From contig NZ_AXWQ01000004.1 of the NCBI RefSeq assembly GCF_000482745.1, positions 124,001-188,000 of the forward strand: a DNA stretch of 64,000 nt. Reading direction: 5' to 3'. The DNA comes from Oleidesulfovibrio alaskensis DSM 16109. GTDB lineage: Bacteria > Desulfobacterota > Desulfovibrionia > Desulfovibrionales > Desulfovibrionaceae. Of this stretch, positions 58,128 to 64,000 are shown piece by piece (positions within the stretch are counted from its first letter, which is position 1; each line of letters begins with the position of its first letter). Below the pieces are notes generated by a model. That model searched no databases, had not been told where the DNA came from, and saw only the letters and a program-made list of their open reading frames with translations. The position numbers and the translations under genes are program-made.

Positions 58128-59150
58128 ATGCGACTACTCGTCACTGGCGGCTGCGGCTTCATCGGCACCAACTTTATCCGGTACCAGCTTAACGTCCATC
58201 CACAGACCACCATTGTCAACTTAGATAAACTGACCTACGCGGGAAACCCCCAGAATCTTACCGACATTCAGCAAGCCCACGGCGGCACCCGCTACTTTTT
58301 TGAAAAAGCGGATATCGCCGATGCGGCGGCTGTTCAGGCTGTAATAGAAAAGTACAGCCCCGACGCCGTACTCAATTTTGCCGCGGAATCACATGTGGAC
58401 CGGTCCATCTCGGACCCGGCACCTTTTGTAACCACCAATGTGCTGGGTACTCAGGTGCTTATGCAGGCGGCCCGTACAGCAGGAATAAAGCGTTTTGTCC
58501 ACATATCCACGGACGAGGTGTACGGTTCGCTGCTGCCCCACGAGGCACCCTTCACGGAAAGCAACCCTCTGCTGCCCAACAGCCCCTATTCGGCCTCAAA
58601 GGCCGGGGCGGACCTCATGGTCCGGGCTTTTGTGGAAACATACGGCTTTCCCGCCATCATCACCCGCTGTTCCAACAACTACGGACCGTACCAGTTTCCG
58701 GAAAAGCTCATTCCGCTCATGCTGGGCAAAGCATGGGAAAACGCCCCCCTGCCCGTCTACGGCGACGGCACCAACGTCCGTGACTGGATTCACGTGGAAG
58801 ACCACTGCCGGGGCATTGACCTTGCCCTGCGCAAAGGCCGTGACGGCGCCGTATACAATTTCGGCGGCAATGCCGAACGCACCAACCTTGATGTGGTCAG
58901 AGCCATACTGCGCCTGACCGGAAAGCCGGAGTCGCTCATATCCTTTGTGAAAGACAGGCCCGGACACGACAGGCGCTATGCCATGGACTTCACTCTGGCC
59001 GGCGACGAACTTGGGTACGCCCCCGTGCATGATTTCGAAACAGGACTTGCAGATACTCTGGCATGGTACGAAAAACACACAACATGGCTGGAAAACGTAA
59101 AAAGCGGGGCCTACCTTGAATTTATGTCCCGCTGGTACGGAGACCGCTGA
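58128..59150 (+). CDS. rfbB: dTDP-glucose 4,6-dehydratase
   Basis: 340 aa from ATG 58128 with GTGAGGA upstream. Extended SDR: NAD motif LVTGGCGFIGTNFIRY, HISTDEVYGSL, catalytic Tyr-Lys in SPYSASKAGADLM, and TRCSNNYGPYQFPEKLIPL. It makes dTDP-4-keto-6-deoxyglucose for rhamnose in surface polysaccharide. It overlaps rfbD by 1 nt. rfbA and rfbC are not in the window. Confidence 0.95.
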   Translation: MRLLVTGGCGFIGTNFIRYQLNVHPQTTIVNLDKLTYAGNPQNLTDIQQAHGGTRYFFEKADIADAAAVQAVIEKYSPDAVLNFAAESHVDRSISDPAPFVTTNVLGTQVLMQAARTAGIKRFVHISTDEVYGSLLPHEAPFTESNPLLPNSPYSASKAGADLMVRAFVETYGFPAIITRCSNNYGPYQFPEKLIPLMLGKAWENAPLPVYGDGTNVRDWIHVEDHCRGIDLALRKGRDGAVYNFGGNAERTNLDVVRAILRLTGKPESLISFVKDRPGHDRRYAMDFTLAGDELGYAPVHDFETGLADTLAWYEKHTTWLENVKSGAYLEFMSRWYGDR

Positions 59151-60034
59151 TGACCGTGGCACCCAAGGCAGTGGTTCTGGGCGGGCGCACCGGCCTGCTG
59201 GGACAGGCGCTGGTGGCGGACCTGACCCGTGCTGGCTGGCAGGTTGAAGCACACGGCAGAGAAGATGCCGATGTGCATGATTCTGCCGCGCTGGAAAAAT
59301 ACATCTGCTCCCATGCTCCCGACGTGCTTTTCAATGCGGTGGCGTACACACAGGTGGACAAGGCGGAAGAAGAGCAGGATGCCGCCATGCGCCTGAACAA
59401 AAGTCTGCCCGCACTGCTGGGCAGACTGGCCTGCACCGGCAACATGCATCTTGTCCACTACAGCACCGACTTCGTCTTTAACGGACGCAAGGAAACGCCG
59501 TATACAGAAGATGACGAAACCGCCCCGCAGAGCATCTACGGCCTGTCCAAGCTGGCCGGAGAACAGGTACTGCTGCAGATGAACCTGCCCCGCCTGACGA
59601 TTATACGCAGCTCATGGCTTTTCGGTCCGGGCAGGGGCAACTTTGTGCAGACCATACTGGGGCTGTGCGAGACGCGGCAGGAAATCACCGTGGTGCATGA
59701 TCAGGTTGGCTCGCCCACCTACACACCGGATCTTGCCGCCGGTTCACGCCTGCTGGTTGAAAAAGGGGGCACAGGTCTCTTTCACCTGAGCAACGGCGGT
59801 CAGGCCACATGGTGCGAGCTGGCGGCTGAGGCGGTCTCGCTGGCGCAGAAGCCCTGTCAGGTCCGGCCTATCCCTTCGGCGGCTTATCCGCAGCGGGCCA
59901 CCCGCCCTGCATATTCCGTTCTCGACTGCTCCCGGTTCACCGGCATTACGGGAATCAAACCGCGCCCCTGGATTCAGGCTCTGCGCGAGTATATCTTTCA
60001 GCACGTCGGCGTGGCCGGACAGGAAGCGGGATAA
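59150..60034 (+). CDS. rfbD: dTDP-4-dehydrorhamnose reductase
   Basis: 294 aa. SDR motif VLGGRTGLLGQALV, the Tyr-Lys pair in SIYGLSKLAGEQVL, and VHYSTDFVFNGRKETPYTED in the core, plus HDQVGSPTYTPDLA. It performs the last step of dTDP-L-rhamnose synthesis. Its start overlaps the rfbB stop (TGATGA). Confidence 0.93.
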   Translation: MTVAPKAVVLGGRTGLLGQALVADLTRAGWQVEAHGREDADVHDSAALEKYICSHAPDVLFNAVAYTQVDKAEEEQDAAMRLNKSLPALLGRLACTGNMHLVHYSTDFVFNGRKETPYTEDDETAPQSIYGLSKLAGEQVLLQMNLPRLTIIRSSWLFGPGRGNFVQTILGLCETRQEITVVHDQVGSPTYTPDLAAGSRLLVEKGGTGLFHLSNGGQATWCELAAEAVSLAQKPCQVRPIPSAAYPQRATRPAYSVLDCSRFTGITGIKPRPWIQALREYIFQHVGVAGQEAG

Positions 60035-60084
60035 CCGGCCTGCACTGCAGGCAGGGTGCCCGCGCTTTGCAAAGGAGTTACAGA

Positions 60085-61059
60085 ATGGCTTTTCCCGCAG
60101 TGACGGCGGCTGTCAGAAAAATATTCACCGATGCGCTACGGGTCAGCCTTGATCTGTACAAGGTGATGATTCCCATCATCATCGCCGTCAAAATCCTCAC
60201 GGAATTCGAGCTGACAGGCTATCTTGCGCTTCCGCTTGAACCTTTCATGCATCTTGCCGGTCTGCCTGCGGAAATGGGACTGGTGTGGGCCACCTCCATT
60301 GTGGTCAACATTTACAGCGGCATCATAGTGTATGCTGCCATTTTTCCCACGCTGGAACCGATGACCGTTGCACAGGTCTCGGTGTTGTCCACCATGATTC
60401 TGGTGGCGCACAATATGTTTGTGGAATGCAAAATCGCCCAGCGCTGCGGGCTGAGCTTCACAGTACAATTTCTGCTGCGCATGGCCGCCGCACTTATTTT
60501 CGGCTGGATTCTGCACATGATTTTCGGGCTGACAGGCACGCTGCAGCAACCGGCACAGCTTCTGTGGCAGCCGGAACAGGCCCCTGCCGGTCTGGCCGCA
60601 TGGGCTGCGGGACAGGCCCGCAATCTTTTTTATCTTTTCTGGGTTGTACTCGGGCTGATGACAGTCATGCGTCTGCTGGATGTGCTGGGCATTACCCGCA
60701 GACTTAACACGCTGCTCAAGCCTGTGCTGCGCCTTGTGGGTATAGGGCAGAGCGCGGCCACCATCACCGTGGTGGGGCTTTCCATGGGAATAGCATACGG
60801 CGGCGGGCTGATAATTCACGAAGCCCGCTCCGGCAGAGTGCCCCCCGCCGATGTTTTTTCATCCGTCACGCTCATGGGTTTTTCCCACGCGCTGATAGAA
60901 GACACCCTGCTCATGATGCTGATCGGAGCACATATTTCGGCCACGCTCTGGGGCAGACTTATTCTTTCGCTGCTGGCCGTGGCCCTGCTGGCCCGCCTGT
61001 ACGCCCGTTTTGTCCCTTCTGCACCGCAGACCGGTGCAGGTAACCCGCAAAAAGCCTGA
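60085..61059 (+). CDS. Nucleoside-recognition (Gate) domain membrane protein
   Basis: 324 aa from ATG 60085 with AAAGGAG upstream. About eight helices; ATSIVVNIYSGIIVYAAIFP and VVGLSMGIAYGGGLIIHEAR are the repeated Gate-type motifs, with FSHALIEDTLLMMLIG near the end. The family includes SpmA/SpmB and YjiH-like proteins; the substrate is unknown. Between rfbD and lpxB, with 6 nt to the latter. Confidence 0.82.
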   Translation: MAFPAVTAAVRKIFTDALRVSLDLYKVMIPIIIAVKILTEFELTGYLALPLEPFMHLAGLPAEMGLVWATSIVVNIYSGIIVYAAIFPTLEPMTVAQVSVLSTMILVAHNMFVECKIAQRCGLSFTVQFLLRMAAALIFGWILHMIFGLTGTLQQPAQLLWQPEQAPAGLAAWAAGQARNLFYLFWVVLGLMTVMRLLDVLGITRRLNTLLKPVLRLVGIGQSAATITVVGLSMGIAYGGGLIIHEARSGRVPPADVFSSVTLMGFSHALIEDTLLMMLIGAHISATLWGRLILSLLAVALLARLYARFVPSAPQTGAGNPQKA

Positions 61060-61065
61060 TTTTTG

Positions 61066-62196
61066 ATGACACAGAAGCACAAAAACATCTGGATAAGCGC
61101 CGGAGAAATGTCCGGCGACATGCATGCAGCCAATCTGATACGGGCCCTGCAAACTCAGGATTGCGGCATAACATGCTCGGGCGTGGGCGGTCCCGACATG
61201 CGCAGTGCCGGCTTCAACGCCCTGTTCAGGGTGGAAGATCTGTCCGTCATGGGCATAACCGAGGTTCTCGGACACCTGCCGCGGATACTCTCCATGCTGC
61301 GCTCCATCCGGCGCACCCTGCGGCAGATGCGCCCCGACGCCGTGGTTCTTGTTGACGCCCCCTCCTTCAACTTCCGCATAGCCCGCTATGCCAGAGAACT
61401 GGGTATTCCCGTCTTTTATTATATAAGCCCCAAAATATGGGCATGGCGCACAGGCAGAATCCGGTTCATACGCAGCCATGTGCATAAGGTCATCAGCATT
61501 CTGCCATTCGAAGTGGATTTTTATCGCAGCCACGGCATGGAAATAGAGTATGTGGGCAACCCGCTGGTGGATATGGTGAACTGGGACGAAATAGACGCCA
61601 TGACTCCTCTGCCGCAGCGCATAGGGTTGCTGCCCGGCAGCCGGAAAAAAGAAATCACCTCGCTGATGCCGCAGTTTGCCATTGCCGCAGAAATAATGCA
61701 CCGACGTCTGCCCGGACTTGAATTCCACTGCGTACGCGCCCCGGGCATAACCGAAGATGCACTGCGCAGGCTGTGGCAAACCGATGTGCCGCTGCACATG
61801 CATGCCCCCGACAACCGGTACAGCTTCATGCGCAGTTGCAACATGCTCATTGCGGCATCAGGCACTGTCACACTGGAATCAGCGCTGCTGGGCACCCCCA
61901 CGCTGGTGACATACAAAGTTTCGCCCCTGTCGTTTGCCGTGGGCAAGCGTCTGGTCAGGGTTCCTTATGTAAGTCTGCCCAATCTTGTAATGCAGCGGGA
62001 AGTCTTTCCTGAACTGCTGCAGGAAAACGCCGACGGCACGGTACTGGCGCGCCACGCGCTGGCATGGCTGGAACACCCGGAACAGATGTCCGCCGTACGC
62101 GCGCAGCTTGCCACATTGCGCACCATGCTGGGAGCCCCCGGAGCCCCTGCCCGCGCTGCCGGTATTATTCTGAAAGCACTGGGCACCGCCGCCTGA
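61066..62196 (+). CDS. lpxB: Lipid-A-disaccharide synthase
   Basis: 376 aa from ATG 61066. NIWISAGEMSGDMHAANLIR is the N-terminal family motif, then VGGPDMRSAGF, DAPSFNFRIARYARELGIPV, YYISPKIWAWRTGRI and LLPGSRKKEI with the C-terminal SGTVTLESALLGTPTLVTYK. It joins two acylated glucosamines in lipid A, so the cell makes lipopolysaccharide. No strong ribosome site. Confidence 0.96.
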   Translation: MTQKHKNIWISAGEMSGDMHAANLIRALQTQDCGITCSGVGGPDMRSAGFNALFRVEDLSVMGITEVLGHLPRILSMLRSIRRTLRQMRPDAVVLVDAPSFNFRIARYARELGIPVFYYISPKIWAWRTGRIRFIRSHVHKVISILPFEVDFYRSHGMEIEYVGNPLVDMVNWDEIDAMTPLPQRIGLLPGSRKKEITSLMPQFAIAAEIMHRRLPGLEFHCVRAPGITEDALRRLWQTDVPLHMHAPDNRYSFMRSCNMLIAASGTVTLESALLGTPTLVTYKVSPLSFAVGKRLVRVPYVSLPNLVMQREVFPELLQENADGTVLARHALAWLEHPEQMSAVRAQLATLRTMLGAPGAPARAAGIILKALGTAA

Positions 62197-62337
62197 AATT
62201 CTCGCCGCGCGGCATAACACCGCACGGCTGCGGCCAAAGCCCGTGCAGACGCGCCTGCGGTGTACCGCCTTTTCTGTCCTGCGGCACACAGCATGGCACC
62301 TTACTGTACGCGTCTGAACTGCCCTGCTTTCCGTTAC

Positions 62338-62375
62338 AACAAAAACGCCCTGCGGTCATACGATCGCAGGGCGTT
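62338..62375 (-). terminator. Terminator after galE
   Basis: AACGCCCTGCG / CGCAGGGCGTT, 11-bp arms with a 10-nt loop; on the minus strand it is followed by TTTGTTG. Good for galE; convergent with lpxB. Confidence 0.88.
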
Positions 62376-62398
62376 ACGTCATTGCGCTTAAGCCAGAA

Positions 62399-63382
62399 TC
62401 AATAACGCTGGTCGCTGTGCCAGCGCCATGCGGTTTCAATGATCCGGTCTATATCCGTATAAACAGGAGTCCATCCCAGCGCGGTACGGGCACGTGCAGC
62501 ATCGGCCACCAGCATGGGAGGATCGCCAGCCCTGCGTCCTTCCACGGTAAAGGGAATATCAACACCTGTCACACGGCAGGCGGCGTCCAGAATTTCGCGC
62601 ACGGAAAAACCGTTGCCGTTACCCAGATTGAACACTGCGGCACCGGCATGAAGGGTCATATACTCCAGCGCCGCCAGATGCGCGCTGCACAGGTCCGTCA
62701 CATGGATGTAGTCGCGTACGCACGTCCCGTCCGGCGTCGTATAATCATCGCCGAATATCTTCAGGCCGTCGTTTCTGCCCAATGCCGCCAGCAGTACGTT
62801 GGGCAGCAGATGGGTTTCGGGCGAATGCGCCTCACCTATGCCGCCGTCCTCGTCAGCTCCCGCCGCATTGAAGTACCGCAGAGAGACAGAACGCAGGCCA
62901 TACGCGGTCGCATGGTCGACAAGCATGGTTTCCACCATGAGCTTGGACCGCCCGTAGGGGTTTACCGGCAAGCATGGATGATCTTCTGCAATGACAGGTG
63001 CCTGCGGATCGCCGTACACGGCCGCCGTACTGGAAAACACCAGCCGCCCAACGCCGCTTTCGCGCATGGCTTCCAGCAGATTGCAGGTGCCCGTCACATT
63101 ATTGGTATAATACAGGGCGGGATGAACAACCGATTCGCCCACCAGACTTTTGGCAGAAAAATGCATAACCGCATCAAAGCAGTATTCACCGAACACGCGC
63201 CGCAGGGCCTGCATATCCAAAAGGTCGCCGCGCACAAATTCCGCCTGCCCGATGGATTCAAGATGTCCTGTGGAAAGATTGTCAAAAACAACAGGCAGGT
63301 GTCCGGCACGCATAAGCGCCCTGACCATATGTGAACCGATATACCCGGCCCCGCCGCATACAAGCACCTTCTGAGGCTGCAT
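62399..63382 (-). CDS. galE: UDP-glucose 4-epimerase
   Basis: 327 aa from ATG 63382. NAD motif VLVCGGAGYIGSHMVRAL, VFSSTAAVYGDP, catalytic Tyr-Lys in NPYGRSKLMVETML, then SLRYFNAAGAD and GTCVRDYIHVTDLCSAHLAA. It interconverts UDP-glucose and UDP-galactose for surface sugars. An in-frame ATG at 63403 has no ribosome site; GGGAG lies 11 nt before 63382. Confidence 0.95.
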   Translation of the reverse strand: MQPQKVLVCGGAGYIGSHMVRALMRAGHLPVVFDNLSTGHLESIGQAEFVRGDLLDMQALRRVFGEYCFDAVMHFSAKSLVGESVVHPALYYTNNVTGTCNLLEAMRESGVGRLVFSSTAAVYGDPQAPVIAEDHPCLPVNPYGRSKLMVETMLVDHATAYGLRSVSLRYFNAAGADEDGGIGEAHSPETHLLPNVLLAALGRNDGLKIFGDDYTTPDGTCVRDYIHVTDLCSAHLAALEYMTLHAGAAVFNLGNGNGFSVREILDAACRVTGVDIPFTVEGRRAGDPPMLVADAARARTALGWTPVYTDIDRIIETAWRWHSDQRY

Positions 63383-63617
63383 AGCTTCGTGTCTCCCTGT
63401 CATTAGTATCTGTCAATAAAATCGCCGCGTGATGTAATGCCCCTGCAGACAGTACGTATCCCCGCTTCCGCCATCACCTGCCGATATCAGACGCGAACCG
63501 CATGCATTGCTTCGGCGGCTTCTATTCCGTATGCTTGCATTTCTGCAAATTCGGAATCCGGAAGATGAAAACTAACCCGTTAAGCAAGGTCTTTCAACCA
63601 CACAGCCATCCGGTACC

Positions 63618-64000
63618 ATGAGAAAAAAGAATCTGATGCATTTTTGTCTGTGGCTGCTGGCAGCCGTCATGGCGGTGTATCCGCCTGTATGCCGCGCGGC
63701 CGGTGCCGACCTGAAGGCAATGGCCGATGCCGTCATAGATACCGGCGTGAAATACGATAATATCCCCGCCCTGATGAATCCGGAATATGTGACCGTTCCC
63801 AATGCGTCACTCAGTCTGGAACGCGGAGAACCTGTATTCGTCATACACCTGCCGCAGGGCGTACGCATCTACCCGCAATACATCATGGTCTGGCACGAAG
63901 CCGTCAACGAGACCACACCCGACGGTGCACCCGTGCTCATCACATACAGCCCTCTTACCGGAGCGGTGGCGGGCTACAGCGCACGTGCAGGCCGCTTTGA
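63618..64000 (+). CDS. DUF3179-like exported protein (5' part; runs off the right edge)
   Basis: Frame open for 127 codons to the window end. Signal peptide FCLWLLAAVMAVYPPVCRAA. Then AVIDTGVKYDNIPALMNPEY, VFVIHLPQGVRIYPQYIMVW and HEAVNETTPDGAPVLITYSP match the start of DUF3179. Function unknown. No strong ribosome site before the ATG. Confidence 0.75.
   Translation, partial: MRKKNLMHFCLWLLAAVMAVYPPVCRAAGADLKAMADAVIDTGVKYDNIPALMNPEYVTVPNASLSLERGEPVFVIHLPQGVRIYPQYIMVWHEAVNETTPDGAPVLITYSPLTGAVAGYSARAGRF

Noticed and set aside
1..64000. CRISPR arrays, transposases, integrases, rRNA
   Set aside because: None seen on either strand.

Overview
The window is a typical chromosomal segment of a Desulfovibrionaceae sulfate reducer (Deltaproteobacteria/Desulfobacterota). 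The evidence is a periplasmic [NiFeSe] hydrogenase next to a [NiFe] hydrogenase, a CbiK-type chelatase, a heme-binding chemoreceptor, and a block running metH/rpoH ... lolB-rpiB-cysS-hslV-ispE-prs-rplY-pth-carD-rho as I remember it from Desulfovibrio genomes. An Oleidesulfovibrio/Desulfovibrio alaskensis-like strain is my best guess, from memory and not from a search. I see no phage, insertion sequence or CRISPR array.

Layout. 1-881 (-): start of metH, leaving the window. 1096-15340 (+): a long housekeeping and stress block: sigma-32, a TPR lipoprotein, a LolB-like lipoprotein, ribose-5-P isomerase, Cys-tRNA synthetase, an M48 protease, a macrodomain protein, HslV, IspE, tRNA-Gln, PRPP synthase, L25, peptidyl-tRNA hydrolase, CarD and Rho. 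15385-16738: 1.35 kb with no convincing gene, ending in a promoter and dyad. 16739-23785 (+): hydrogenase island with hysBA, hysD, hynBA, a second maturation protease and hypC. hysA is read through an in-frame UGA as selenocysteine. 23788-31479 (+): GDSL esterase, ileS, lspA, small envelope proteins, a CpoB-like protein, a NIL-ferredoxin, a PilZ-like protein and a CheZ-like phosphatase. 32006-33049: thioredoxin-reductase-like flavoprotein and a CAU tRNA. 33585-38612 (+): six-gene TonB energy-transduction operon of the Vibrio TonB2/TtpC type, preceded by a Fur-box-like site. 38959-43910: heme chemoreceptor, DUF1499 lipoprotein, HtpX (-), MATE exporter and a small zinc-ribbon protein.

43944-53225 is mostly minus strand: an acylphosphatase-fold protein, ilvC, ilvN, ilvB, DUF465, DUF167, DivIVA-like, YggT, a HAD phosphatase, and a three-gene set made of a flavin-disulfide-reductase/rhodanese fusion and two unknown proteins. 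tatA (+) follows. 53664-57905 (-) is cbiK followed by three exported proteins of unknown function. 58128-62196 (+) holds rfbB, rfbD, a Gate-domain membrane protein and lpxB. galE (-) and the start of an exported protein close the window.

How parts fit together. The two hydrogenases have their own endopeptidases (HysD, HynC-like) and share HypC. The Se and non-Se enzymes side by side allow expression to follow selenium supply, which is known in Desulfovibrio. The TonB operon has all energising parts but no outer-membrane receptor nearby. LolB, LpxB, GalE, RfbBD, LspA and CpoB make this a window rich in envelope biogenesis. The observations most worth following up are the UGA/SECIS in hysA, the Fur-like box before the TonB operon, the oxidoreductase-rhodanese fusion that has lost both catalytic cysteines, an acylphosphatase fold without its catalytic Arg, a sequon-rich linker in the CpoB-like protein, a slippage-prone 9-bp repeat in a lipoprotein signal region, and a palindromic insertion inside ispE.
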